NCBI GenBank assembly: GCA_020205615.1
Contig: CM035151.1
Location: 47,359,409 to 47,423,408, forward strand
Source of the DNA: Panax quinquefolius
Lineage: Eukaryota; Streptophyta; Magnoliopsida; Apiales; Araliaceae
Direction: 5' to 3'
DNA length: 64,000 nt
Shown here: one piece after another, positions 1-10,674 of the stretch
Numbering within the stretch: the stretch's first letter is position 1
How the letters are laid out: every line of letters starts with the position of its first letter
Made by a program: the position numbers and the translations under genes
Notes under the pieces: generated by a model
What the model saw: the letters and a program-made list of their open reading frames with translations, nothing else
Told to the model about the DNA's origin: nothing
Databases searched by the model: none

Positions 1-829
1 AAATACTTAATACTTACCTTGTGGTGACACAACAAACTCATATTAAATATTTAATACTCTATTAATTTTATCATGCTAGAAAGCTGACGTTCGATATTCC
101 AAATATCTTTGAACGCTTAATACTTAATATAAAAATTGAGGGGTTTGTTATTAATTTGTCTCATCTTGTTTTATGGCATTGCACATATATATATATATAA
201 AAATAATATTATATTAATAAACATCTGAAGCATGTTTGTATAATATATAATATATATAGTATAAGCATGCACATATAGAATACTATATTCTACCCGGATT
301 GATTATGGACTTTTATTCTAGTTTGGTTCACTAGAGCCACCAAGTGAACCAAAAGGTCAAACTCCCAGGGGTGCAAGAAATAATATTTAAATATAACTAT
401 TACATTTAAACCCGGGCTCCATTACAAATGGGTCTTCAAGCGCTCCTTGCTCCTTGATCTCCAATTTTTCAAAATTAATTCTAACTATTCCTATTACAAA
501 ACTATTTAAAATAAATAGAAACCTTGATAAGCAGTCAAGGGGAAGTACATAGGAGGGAGATAGAATTTACATTAAGAAAAAATTAGAGAAGGCGAATACG
601 CAGAACCCCATTTAATAAAACCCATACATTCATGCATCCAACTAAAATAAATCCAATCGCATTTGGTCGATAGTCCATAATCAATCCCATTTATTATCAT
701 ACACATCACCATATGCATCAATAAATAACATTCATCCTATGAATAATAAACATTTAATATATATATATTGATATCATTTAATGGGCAAATTTAGTTAGTA
801 TAAAATCTATTTTGAATAAAAATAAACTC

Positions 830-1500
830 CTTTATTTAAATCCAAATTTAAATCAAAATAAAACTATTTTATTTTAATTTATCCTATTTTGAATAAAATA
901 AACTATTTTATTTTAATCAAAATTTTAATCAAAATAAACATCTTTATTTTAATTAATTATAGAATTCAATTCCATATATAAAAAACATCTTTAATTAAAA
1001 TAAACTCTTTTATTTTAATTAATTATGGAATCAATTCCATGTAAAAAAAAAATCTTTTATTAAAAAGAAACACGGATATTCTTTCCTATTCACAAATAAA
1101 CTCCTTTATTTTGAATAATATGAAATCTTATTTCATATTTAAATAAACTCCTTTATTTAAGGAAATTAGGATTCTCTTTCCTATTCACAAATAAACTCTT
1201 TTATTTTGAATAATATGAAATCTTATTTCATATCTAAACAAACTCCTTTATTTAAGGAAAGATGGATTTACTTCCTATTCATAAATAAACTCCTTTATTT
1301 TAGGAAAAATGAAATCCAATTTCAACTCCAATTAGTTATCATGGAATCCAATTCCAACTCTAATTAGTTAGCATGAAATTCTAATTTTAATATTAAAATA
1401 AACCTTTTATTTTAAGATTAAAATAAAATATTTATTTTAAAATTAAAATAAACTTTTATTTTAAAATTAAAATAAACATTTTATTTTAATTATAAAATAA
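830..1500 (-). repeat. Palindrome/hairpin array in leader Z
   Basis: A run of short interrupted palindromes, each with a 3-4 base loop. Recurrent units are AAATAAA-CTCC-TTTATTT, ATATGAAAT-CTT-ATTTCATAT and ATGGAAT-(CC/CA)-ATTCCAT-like. Read on the element's sense (minus) strand the commonest loop is GGAG. The same array is in the other copia-1 leaders. Confidence 0.8.
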
Positions 1501-1506
1501 TTAAGA

Positions 1507-1509
<3 letters not shown>

Positions 1510-1578
<69 letters not shown>
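1510..1578. repeat. AT microsatellite
   Basis: Nearly pure alternating AT with one short interruption. It sits at the same place in the leader as the AT tracts of copies A, B, D, E and G. Confidence 0.95.
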
Positions 1579-1582
<4 letters not shown>

Positions 1583-1795
1583 ATAACCGTACAACATAAC
1601 AAAAAAAAGAAAAAACAACTCCTGACTTCCTAATCCAATTAGTGTCACGCATTTTTTTTTTTTATTACCAAGTACCTCGGCTTGTTTGTTTTCCGTGCTT
1701 CAGCTTTCAAAAAAAAAAAAAATCAATCTCATGTGTCATATATTAAAGGCTTCTGCCGAATTTTTTTTTTTTTTTTTTTTTATTGAGTTTGATAA
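1579..1795. other. Hypervariable leader segment (copy Z)
   Basis: Segment between the AT microsatellite and the conserved primer-proximal leader. It contains long A and T homopolymers around about 150 bases that do not match the corresponding segment in other copies, although both flanks are nearly identical. No gene is seen. Confidence 0.6.
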
Positions 1796-1889
1796 ATTTT
1801 ATACAATAAAATTATGCCCAATTAAATTGTTCTAAACACATATCAATATACATATCAAATCTGAACAATTAATAATTCGCATAAAGGTT

Positions 1890-1903
1890 TGGCTCTGATG
1901 CCA
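1890..1903 (-). promoter_or_regulatory. Primer binding site, copia-1 copy Z
   Basis: Minus strand reads TGGCATCAGAGCC one base after the LTR terminus. This is the usual plant LTR-element site complementary to the 3' end of initiator Met tRNA (TGGTATCAGAGC) with one change. It fixes the element's orientation and the inner LTR boundary. Confidence 0.9.
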
Positions 1904-2525
1904 CTGTTAGGTTTGTAATATTCATAACACAATCAAATTGCAAAAATAATGCGGAAGCGTGTAAAAATCAGAGTTTAAAAAGTAATATTCCAGTTCTATA
2001 CAAAACATTATTATTATAAATAGAACAACAATTGTTCTTAATTATAATACCAAAGATTTTATTGTCCGACAATAAAATGGAAATAATATTTTTTAACGCA
2101 ATCAAATTGAATAATTCGCATACACCCATGTGTTTGGCCTCTAGAGGTGATCCACCAAGGAAGAAGAAAATTCAAGAAGAATGAGTATTGGCTCAAACCA
2201 TAGTTTTCTATCTCTATAGAAAGGGTGTACTCTCCCAACAATTAAAATTATGTCGTATGTTGAAAAAGTCAACAACCCCCCACCCATAATAAGACTCCTC
2301 TTATTAATAGATGTGGGCAACCCATCTTAACAATTAAGGAATTGGGTTTTATTTAATTAATTAAATTCTTTTAATTAATTAAGCTCCCTAATCTTATTAG
2401 GGATAATTAATTGAACTCATTTAACTAATTTTCCCTCCTAATCCTATTAGGAATAAATGAGAGTACTTATATTAAATTAATTCCTAAACTCTTTTAGAAA
2501 TTAAAATAATAATAATTGTAATAAT

Positions 2526-2549
2526 ATTAATAAGACTCCTCTTATTAAT
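2526..2549 (-). repeat. CTCC-loop hairpin in LTR1 (10-bp stem)
   Basis: Perfect 10-base arms ATTAATAAGA and TCTTATTAAT around CTCC (GGAG on the sense strand). A shorter version of the same stem occurs at 2287-2306. Preserved in the other copia-1 LTRs. Confidence 0.85.
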
Positions 2550-3037
2550 TTATATTTAATATTTCTAAAATATTAAATAATAAATATTAAGCTATTTAAT
2601 TTATTCTATCACCATAGATTAAATTAAATATACATAATATATTATTACGATTATGCCATTAACTTCTTAAATGATTATTCTTCCTTTTTTTTTATGGTGT
2701 GACCCTTTAGGTTCTCCATATTAAAACCAGGTTGTGAATAAATCAATTAGAACAATTCTAATCTTATTTAAATAAATAAATTAAGCAATTAATTTATTTA
2801 AATAAATAATATTTATTCTCTGATAGGGATAAGCCTCCTAGCGATCAACGCGACTTTCCGGATAATATAGATTTCAACATTAATCATAAAAGAACCTTTG
2901 AGTAAATAGTTACTGTACAATTCAATCCTTCCACCATACAATGTCCCTATTAAATATAAGACATGGAATTTTTGTCAAGTCTTATTTTATTTAATTATAT
3001 GTATTTCGATCCTTAAATGCACAACACCAAATAATGC

Positions 3038-3061
3038 AAATTAGAAACTCCTTTCTAATTT
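3038..3061 (-). repeat. CTCC-loop hairpin in LTR1 (different 10-bp stem)
   Basis: Perfect arms AAATTAGAAA and TTTCTAATTT around the same CTCC loop. The stem sequence is unrelated to that at 2526-2549, so only the loop is common. Confidence 0.85.
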
Positions 3062-3756
3062 CATTACGCCTTAAGCCAAGGACTCTTTGGGTTGTCATTT
3101 ATCGAATCACATAGGACATTTCTCTTCTTTTATTAGAAGTGGTAGATTCTTTATTGATCATACATTATCTCCATGTATAACTTATTATACCCAAGCATAC
3201 CCTTTGATATACCCTAAGGGTCTTAAGGAATAAGTCAAAGTATAACTCATCATACACAAGATACTATGATGATCTCAAGTCCAAGGATTACTTGTACTAC
3301 TATCACTACAGGAATTCCTATTGACAGGCAAATAAAACTCCATTAGGTATTCCTTAGCGAGCCACGTTCAGTGAACTTATTCTCTAATAAGCACCTACAT
3401 ACTTGCTTTAGTGTCTCCACACAAATGATCATGAGATCAATCATCCTCATCCAATGAGCAAGCAACGTATGTACCAATCTATCCGGATTCACTAATCCCC
3501 AATTTAGTAATCCAACGATTGGGAACTATTTTAGTTTTAAGCTTTCAAAGAATTTAGATCTCATTAGAATGATCATCATCATTATTCTAAAAGCATTGCT
3601 TAAAACTATGGGTTTATCACATATTATAAAACAGCATCATGTAGATAATTAAAAGCCTTTAATAAATTAATACTTTTTATTAATAAATGAATAAGATTGT
3701 TACAAAGTATATGCTTTATCATCAAACATGATTGGCTTGTGTGCATACTACTTTCA

Positions 3757-3767
3757 ATCTCCCACTT
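3757..3767 (-). promoter_or_regulatory. Polypurine tract, copia-1 copy A
   Basis: Minus strand AAGTGGGAGAT directly upstream of the LTR start (TGAAAG). This is the typical plus-strand primer of plant Ty1/copia elements and is repeated beside LTR2, LTR3 and the E LTR. Confidence 0.9.
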
Positions 3768-3769
3768 GC

Positions 3770-5590
3770 ACTAAAGCCAATCGTCATGGTATCTTATACT
3801 CTTCTTCTCTAAGTGACGATTATCCTGCTGTTGGATAAGCTTTAGTTAATGGATATGTAATGTTGTTCTTGAGAGTCCACTATCCTTATAGTGATTTCCC
3901 ATCTTTCAATGATTCTAATAATCAAATGAAAATACCACAACACATGTTTAGATCCAAGATGAGACTTGGGAACTATTCCTAGTTCTGTAATGAACTTTTA
4001 ATCCAAACAATCAACTTGCAGCTTCATTTATAGCTATATACTTTGTCTTTATCACTAAACCAAAGAACTCTTTCTTTGTTTGGAACCTTTCAATTCAACT
4101 TTGCACCTTGCTCAAGGTAACATTTTACCTTAAAGTGTATTTTTTGGTCGTCTTAGTGCATCGAAAAACTTGAGTGCATTAAGCCCTCTAGTTTTAATTT
4201 AGACCCACCATGAATATGATCACATCCTTAGTGCCGGTTAAGCACTTTAAGACGTTTTTCACTGACTCACAATGAACTTCTCCAGAATATGACTGATCAA
4301 CATAAGGTCTCGTATATTTCATTGCATACATGATAGTTACTCATGTGATCTCTCTTTTGGAGTCTGTGGGGACTATTAAGAGAGATACACTCCATAGCTC
4401 ATCGACATAAGACATCTCTTAGAGTTTTCCATGCTAAACGACTTTAGCATCAAATGAATATACGTTCCTTGGGTTAAGTCGAGCATCCTCTTAAATCTAT
4501 CTATATAGATTTATATCCCCAATTAAGATATTCTTCCAAATCATTCATGGAGGAATGTTTAGACAACTTTATCTTTACTGATTGTAGCATTGGTATGTCA
4601 TTCCTTATCCGTAGTATATCAACATGTAGTACTAGGAATGTCACGATGCTCCCACTGACCCTTTTGTACACACTAGGTTCATTCTTATTTTTGATAAAAT
4701 CAAACTCTTTTGATTTGTTTTATCAAAAGGAATGTTCCATTTTTGAGAAACTTGCTTCAATCCATTTCTCTGAGTGTCTACTACACTTACCTCATCGTAT
4801 ATAACTGGATCATCATCTTCTATGATGTGTACCTCATCATCATCATCTATGATGAATCCATACCTCCTAGGTATCTTTGGTATCTTATTCGATTTATGAT
4901 TAGGTTGTGGTACAACAAAGAATTCATCTATAGGTTCCTCTTATTTGACTTATAGTGTTTTGTGGTTTTTGAACTTTTCAAGATCTATTATCCTCCCACT
5001 AGCCCTTTCAATGATAAACACATTTATCTTAGAAGGAAGCGTGTTTCGCAACAAACACCTTTTGCTAAGTAGGATTATAGAACATATACCCTAAACTTAC
5101 TTTAGGATGTCCCACAAATTGTACTTGTCAAATCTTGTCCCAAGCTTATCCTTTGAAACCGTTTCACATAAGTTGGACAACCCCTTATCTTAACATACTT
5201 AAGATTAGGAATCCTCCCTGTCCATAACTTTTATGGAGTCTTGGGGCCGGATTTTGAGGTTACCATTTTCGTAGATATGCATCCATTTCTAGGACATGAC
5301 CCTAGAAGGATACTGAAATGTCGGTAAAATCATTATGGACCGCACCATGTCCAACAAGGTACGATTTTTCATTCAGATACATCAATCAATTATTGTGTAT
5401 CAGGATGTGTCCATTATGAGAAAACCATTTGAGATGATCTAGAAACTTATTGCACAAGTATTTATTCCTTGATCTAATCAAAGAATCTTAATACATTGTC
5501 AATTTGTTTCACTTCTGAATTCTTTGAACCTTTCAAATAATTCACACTTGTATTTCAACAAATACATACATTCAACTCTTTGAATGATCA
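3770..5590 (-). pseudogene. pol: copia-1 pol remnant: integrase, partial RT, RNase H
   Basis: Broken polyprotein read on the minus strand. About 5590-5080 translates to the integrase core and C-terminal part (motifs such as FLDHLK, GHPKVSLGYMFYNPT). At 4960-4800 comes an acidic linker (DDD, IIEDDDP). At 4790 the sequence jumps straight to the late reverse transcriptase (GLKQ, then HVD where families have YVDD, then NDIPMLQSVKI). RNase H follows at about 4100-3770 (FITELG, SKHVL, HLIIRIIERWE). Roughly the first 200 residues of the reverse transcriptase are absent, as in every other copia-1 copy here that covers the region. Several stops and shifts; not functional. Confidence 0.8.
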
Positions 5591-5639
5591 TCTCCTTTTC
5601 TTTGTATTTGTAACCGAAACTTCACTAAGCTTCTTTGGT

Positions 5640-6419
5640 TAGCCTCTGCAAGATGCTTCTTGCAGTTTCTTTCCAGTGTCCAGGCTTATTGCAGTGGAAG
5701 CAAACTCCTTTGTTATCCGTATCAGTTTTGTTCTTATTATCCTTTGTTTATGCCTTTCTATTTACCTTCTTTGAATCGTTCTTCTTTTCAGAAGATCCTT
5801 TGGCCCCTACCGAAGAAGACATGGTCTTTCTTGGTTGGAAAGTGACTCTCATCATTTTTCAACATGTTAAGCAAATCAACGAAGCTGATATCTAGCTTGT
5901 TCGTATGAAAAATTCACAACAATTGTGAAAGGAGTCCGGAAGTGAGTGCAAGATCAAATCTTGGCTCAACTCTCCATCCATGACAAAACTCGTTGTCCTA
6001 ATTGATCAATCAAATTGATAATGTTAAGGACCTACTATAGTGCCATTGGCCATTCTAGATCGGAAGAGTTCCTTAGATATCTCGATATCTATCGACCCTA
6101 CTTTCCTCACTATCAACTACTTGATGTGCGGGAATATAGTAGGAGCATCCATAGTTTCATCGCCGACTTTGAAGCTCGTTACTCATGGATGCGAGCATGA
6201 TGCATCGAGCCAATTTGTGCATCATCTTGCCACTTTCTAAAAGTAGCAATCTCTTCCTCGGAGGTATTATGCGCAACCATTGCGAGGATAAGCGTATTAA
6301 GGACATAAGATAGCTTTTCAAACCATGAGAACTTTTCTCAATTTCCTTAACCAATCCGTTTAATTGGCCCGATTAACTTAGCATCTAATATGCTTCGCAG
6401 ATGATAGTAATTTAGACAT
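5640..6419 (-). pseudogene. gag: copia-1 gag remnant, copy A
   Basis: Start taken as the ATG at 6419 (MSKIT), the equivalent of which is found in copies B, C, E and G. Readable pieces include KSYLMS, CIMLASMSNEL and SKELFRSRMANGT, as in the Ty1/copia Gag of the UBN2/DUF4219 kind. Near the end is a zinc knuckle CFHCNKPGHWK; one base is missing just after it, so the last Cys is out of frame. Gag would package element RNA in cytoplasmic particles. Multiple frameshifts; not functional. Confidence 0.8.
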
Positions 6420-6621
6420 TGTAAAATTTCGTAAATGAATTTATAATTAACAACATTTTAACATACATTCTTTTATTAATTACCAAAATAAATTAGGTCT
6501 TGTTTTAAATTGGTATCTCCCACTATTTTCTTCAAACTATATTACCTCACTTATATAGTTCGGCAAAATCTAATTAAAGATTTGCTAGTGAGAATAAGGA
6601 TCCCATTTCAAATGTATATAG

Positions 6622-6919
6622 CCTTGTGGTGACACAACAAACTATATATAAATAAATAGGTAGACAACTTTTGTCAATTACATCAACTATGCAATTCCTT
6701 TTCTTTTGCCTCTTAGATTATTTTGATCAAGTGGTGGCACATCCCAGAATCAAAATTATCCAAGTTAAGTCCGACCTAGCACTCCATATATTCAAAAAGA
6801 AAAATATCATCCTTGTGGTGACACAACAAAACAATATTGTTCAATTTTCTTTATAAGCATCAAATGTGATAAATTAACATCTTAAATACTTAATACTTGC
6901 CTTGTGGTGACACAACAAA
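6622..6919 (-). repeat. Three copies of a 20-base hairpin motif, copy A leader
   Basis: CCTTGTGGTGACACAACAAA is present exactly at 6622-6641, 6811-6830 and 6900-6919. The motif holds a 5-bp stem TTGTG/CACAA with loop GTGA. Flanking and spacer sequences differ, so this is not a simple tandem duplication. It lies just upstream of gag in the RNA. Confidence 0.9.
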
Positions 6920-7689
6920 CTCATATTAAATATTTAATACTCTATTAATTTTATCATGCTAGAAGATGACGTTCGATATTTCAAATATCTTTGAACGCTT
7001 AGGACTTAATATAAAAATTGAGGGGTTTGTTATTAATTTGTCTCATCTTGTTTAGCGGCATATGCATATATATATATATAAAATACGCGTATATTAATGA
7101 ACATGCAAGCATGTTTGCATAATATATAATATATATAGTATACGCATGCACATATAGAATACTATATTCTACCAGATTGATTATGGACTTTTATTCTAGT
7201 TTGGTTCACTAGAGCCACCAAGTGAACCAAAAGGTCAAACCCTGGGGGTGCAAGAAATAATATTTAAATATAACTATTACATTTAAACCGGGCTCCATCA
7301 CAAACGGGTCTTCAAGTCCTCCTTCGCTCTTTGATCCTTGATCTCTAATTCTTCAAAATTAATTCTAACTATTCCTATTACAAAACTATTTAAAATAAAT
7401 AGAAACCTTGATCGAGTCGAGGGAAGTACATAGGAGGAGATAGAATTTATATTAAGAAAAATTAGAGAAGGCGAGGTGTGCAGACCCCATTTAATAAAAC
7501 CCATACATTCATGCATCCAACTAAAATAAAATCCAATCACATTGGTCAATAGTCCATAATCAATCCCATTTATTATCATACACACATCACCATACGCATC
7601 AATAAATAACATTCATCTTATGAATAATAAACATTTAATATATATATTGATATCATTTAATGGGCAAATTTAGTTAGTATAAAATCTAT

Positions 7690-8400
7690 TTTTGAATCAA
7701 AATAAACTCCTTTATTTTAATCCAAATTTAAATCAAAATAAAACTATTTTATTTTAATTTATCCTATTTTGAATAAAATAAACTATTTTATTTTAATCAA
7801 AATTTTTTTAATCAAAATAAACTCCTTTATTTTTAATTAGTTATGGAATCCAATTCCATGTAATAATAAAATCTTTAATTAAAATAAACTCTTTTATTTT
7901 AATTAATTATGGAATCCAATTCCATGTAAAAAAAAAAATCTTTTATTAAAGGAAACACGGATTATCTTTCCTATTCACAAATAAACTCCTTTATTTTGAA
8001 TAATATGAAATCTTATTTCATATTTAAATAAACTCCTTTATTTAAAGAAATTAGGATTCTCTTTCTATTCACAAATAAACTCTTTTATTTTGAATAATAT
8101 GAAATCTTATTTCATATCTAAATAAACTCCTTTATTTAAGGAAACATAGAATCCAATTTCAACTCTAATTAGTTATCATGGAATCCAATTCCAACTCTAA
8201 TTAGTTATCATGAAATCTAATTTTAAAATTAAAATAAATCTTTTATTTTAATATTAAAATAAAACTTTTATTTTAAGATTAAAATAAACCTTTTTATTTT
8301 AATTATAAAATTATTAAAATTAAAATAAAACGTTATATTTTAATATTAAAATAAACATTTTATTTTAAAATTAAAATAAACTTTTTATTTTAATTATATA
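7690..8400 (-). repeat. Palindrome/hairpin array in leader A
   Basis: About 700 bp made largely of short palindromes: at least five AAATAAACTCCTTTATTT units (first about 7700 and 7815), two CTCT-loop variants, ATATGAAAT/ATTTCATAT twice, GGAAT/ATTCC units, and AAAATAAA/TTTATTTT stems with varied loops toward the end. Confidence 0.85.
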
Positions 8401-8408
8401 ATAATTAA

Positions 8409-8410
<2 letters not shown>

Positions 8411-8480
<70 letters not shown>
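8411..8480. repeat. AT microsatellite
   Basis: About 70 bp of alternating AT in leader A. Confidence 0.95.
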
Positions 8481-8483
<3 letters not shown>

Positions 8484-8690
8484 CCGTATAACTTATTTTG
8501 TTATATGATAACTTAGACTCCTTTTTTTTTTTTTATATATGTTGCACGGTGGTTTTTTTTTTTTTGTTTTTTTTGGCCATTTCTGTGTGGAGTGCACATG
8601 AAAAACCGTGATGCAACCTTTGATTACCGAAAAAAAATAGTTCACTGTTTTCGGTATTTTATTTATTTATTTATTTTTAAAATTTTATAC
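8481..8690. other. Hypervariable leader segment (copy A)
   Basis: T-homopolymer-rich stretch unlike the same position in copies Z, B, D or G, with conserved leader on both sides. No gene is seen. Confidence 0.6.
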
Positions 8691-8774
8691 AATAAAATTA
8701 TGCCCAAAAAATTGTTCTAAACACATATCAATATACATATCAAATTAAAATAATTAATAATTCGCATAAAGGTT

Positions 8775-8788
8775 TGGCTCTGATGCCA
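8775..8788 (-). promoter_or_regulatory. Primer binding site, copia-1 copy A
   Basis: Minus strand TGGCATCAGAGCC next to the LTR2 terminus; same site and spacing as at 1890-1903. Confidence 0.9.
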
Positions 8789-8789
8789 C

Positions 8790-9031
8790 TGTTAGGTTTG
8801 TAATATTCATGTGCGCAATCAAATTGCATAAAAGTGCGGAAGCGTGTAAATTCGCATAAAGGTTAGGAAGGAAAATTAGTTAAAGGAGTTTAATTTATTA
8901 TAAAACAGCATCATGTAGATAATTAAAAGCCTTTAATAAATTAATACTTTTTATTAATAAATGAATAAGATTGTTTACAAAGTATATGCTTTATCATCAA
9001 ACATGATTGGCTTGTATGCATACTACTTTCA
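8790..9031 (-). repeat. Copia-1 LTR2, scrambled 242-bp derivative shared by A and B
   Basis: Both LTR ends are intact (TGTTAGG start, CTTTCA end) but about 1.6 kb of the middle is gone. At the joint is a patch: 8851-8864 repeats primer-flank sequence (TTCGCATAAAGGTT) and 8865-8894 is an exact 30-base inverted copy of LTR sequence found at 25161-25190. It has a primer site on its left and a polypurine tract on its right, so two elements share it. Confidence 0.85.
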
Positions 9032-9044
9032 ATCTCCCACTTGC

Positions 9045-9153
9045 ACTAAAGCCAATCGTCATGGTATCTCATACTCTTCTTCTCTAAGTGACGATTATCC
9101 TGCTGTTGGATAAGCTTTAGTTAATGGATATGTAATGTTGTTCATGAGAGTCC
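9045..9153 (-). pseudogene. pol: Last part of copia-1 pol, copy B (cut by gypsy-1)
   Basis: Matches the RNase H end of copies A and C up to the insertion point; continues at 19273 after the gypsy element. Confidence 0.8.
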
Positions 9154-9158
9154 ACTAT
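9154..9158. repeat. Target-site duplication ACTAT, left of gypsy-1
   Basis: ACTAT precedes the TG of the gypsy-1 5' LTR and recurs at 19268-19272 after its terminal CA. The empty site is seen in copy C at about 26625, with one ACTAT. Confidence 0.95.
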
Positions 9159-10390
9159 TGTAAGACCCCGAAATTTTTTTTAAATAAAAAGGAATTTCCT
9201 TTATTTATTATTTTGAAATAGTAAGGGTTGATTTGATTAATGTGGATAGTTAAGGGTTAAATACGCAAATATTTCAAAATAAGCAAGTGGTTATAAAATA
9301 TTCATTTTGTCGGGGAATATTAGTTTGGTCGTGGAATATTAAATCTTTGTCGAGGGAATATTAAATGCTGACGTAGGTATGACCATGTGTGGCCCCATAA
9401 TGTGAAAGCGATTGGATGAAGAAAGCGACAAATATAAGTTGGTTAAAAATAGCGGCGTAGTTATTACCAATTAAAATTTGTTGGAATACCCGGTGGTTAA
9501 AATACGATGTCTGGCGTGTGGTTGCGATAGTATTGCGGTATTGCACGCAGTATTGTTGAATTATTGATCCTTACGTGAAGGCACTACTCAATAATTTTTC
9601 ACGGTGAATTCTTATTCGATATTTTATTTTATTGATTCGATAATTCTTTGCGTTGATATTTTATATTATTGTTGTTCGATAATTGTCACTTTGCACATTA
9701 TCTCCATTATCGGATCAATAATTCATATTATTTAAATAATATTATTAGATAGCATTATTGGCAATGTCTAGAAAGTTACATCGAGGGAGGTTTGGTCACC
9801 TAATTGCGGCGCCGATGAAGGAGAAATCCTTATCGGAAAGCCCCTCTTTCTCGGGAGGAGCGGCTGGTTGTCATAATTGTGATTACGTAATATTATTTGT
9901 GAATAATTAATTATTGATTCATATGATAAAGAAATATTTATTTTATGTGGATATAAATGATGGATTTATTTATGTGGTTATAAATGAAGAAATTATTGTT
10001 GAGGTGTTTTATCGAGTATTTTTTACCAGTTGGAGGTATTAAAAATTAAATCGGGGTTTTGAGATATATTGCGGGGATTATAATTTTTAATCAAGTAGTT
10101 GGATTAATGGTAATTTTGGGTATGTTATACATACATAAGTTGAGTATATGTCCACAAATTTTGAGCGAATTAAAAATGCACGAATGATTTGTTATGAATT
10201 TTAAGAGGTGTCGATTAGGAAATTAGGGTTATAATTGATTTTGGTGGAAAATTCTAGAATTGAGTGGGCCCCACTTGTGGTTGGTGAAGAAATGTGCTGA
10301 ATTTTATTTCAAATGTGGTGGGTGGCAATAGTAGCGAGGTAAAGCCATCGGTGCTTGAGTCAAGAAATGCCTTGACGGGCTAACATTTTC

Positions 10391-10400
10391 CTATAAATAG
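10391..10400 (+). promoter_or_regulatory. TATA box of the gypsy-1 5' LTR
   Basis: CTATAAATAG, about 1.2 kb into the LTR, followed about 45 bp later by a CT-rich stretch as is common at plant transcript starts. Present again in the 3' LTR at 17816. Confidence 0.75.
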
Positions 10401-10674
10401 AGGGCTAAGTTAGAATTGAAAATCACACGAAAAACAAAGTTTTCTCTCTTTTCTCTCTATATTATTGGCGTATTTTGTGAGTATTTAGATACTTTGAGAG
10501 TTCTTTATTCGGTACAAGTTTCATTCAAAGCATCACTTGAGCCTTTCCTTAGAAATCTTGATTCTTTGAGGTAAGGGATGTTATTTTTTTTCTCAAATGA
10601 TATTATTTCTTGATATCATTATCTTTGAAATATTGATTGGTACTTTTTATCAAATTTGGAACTTTTTCATGTAA

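Larger units (their letters stand above)
1..1904 (-). mobile_element. Copia-1 copy Z, 5' leader only (cut by window edge)
   Basis: Untranslated leader of a minus-strand Ty1/copia-like element; its gag would lie to the left of the window. It matches the leaders of copies A, B, C and G almost base for base: the 20-base hairpin motif at 17-36, a block of short palindromes, an AT microsatellite, a variable poly-A/T segment and then the primer binding site next to LTR1. Because LTR1 also has copy A on its other side, copy Z and copy A share one LTR. No coding capacity is visible; the peptide rich in Tyr-Ile that can be read at 1467-1652 is only translated AT repeat. Confidence 0.85.
1905..3756 (-). 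repeat. Copia-1 LTR1, complete, shared by copies Z and A
   Basis: Long terminal repeat of 1,852 bp. In plus orientation it starts TGTTAGG beside a primer site and ends CTTTCA beside a polypurine tract, so TG...CA termini are present. Both flanks are internal retrotransposon sequence, so it is 5' LTR for copy Z and 3' LTR for copy A. It is very similar over its full length to LTR3 and to the G and F LTRs. It contains several perfect hairpins with a CTCC loop. Confidence 0.9.
3757..8789 (-). mobile_element. Copia-1 copy A, internal region
   Basis: Degenerate Ty1/copia internal region bounded by the polypurine tract beside LTR1 and the primer site beside LTR2. In sense order (right to left): long leader, gag, protease (deleted here), integrase, partial reverse transcriptase, RNase H. 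All coding parts carry stops and frameshifts. Compared with copies B and C, about 430 bp covering protease and the GAG-pre-integrase segment are missing at about 5600. It belongs, with copy G, to the subgroup that keeps about 120 bp more of the reverse transcriptase. Confidence 0.9.

Noticed and set aside
1467..1652. Minus-strand ORF rich in Tyr and Ile
   Set aside because: Translation of the AT microsatellite and A-rich flank; similar readings occur at 34404-34627 and 61584-61769.
1890..1903. tRNA gene suggested by tRNA-Met-like sequence
   Set aside because: Only the 13 bases complementary to the tRNA 3' end are present, placed next to an LTR; this is a primer binding site.
5635..5895. Plus-strand ORFs near the zinc knuckle (also 21343-21552, 28734-28946)
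   Set aside because: Shadows on the opposite strand of gag.
6622..6919. Regularly placed 20-base repeats as a CRISPR array
   Set aside because: Only three repeats with unequal spacing, in a plant retrotransposon leader; no cas genes.
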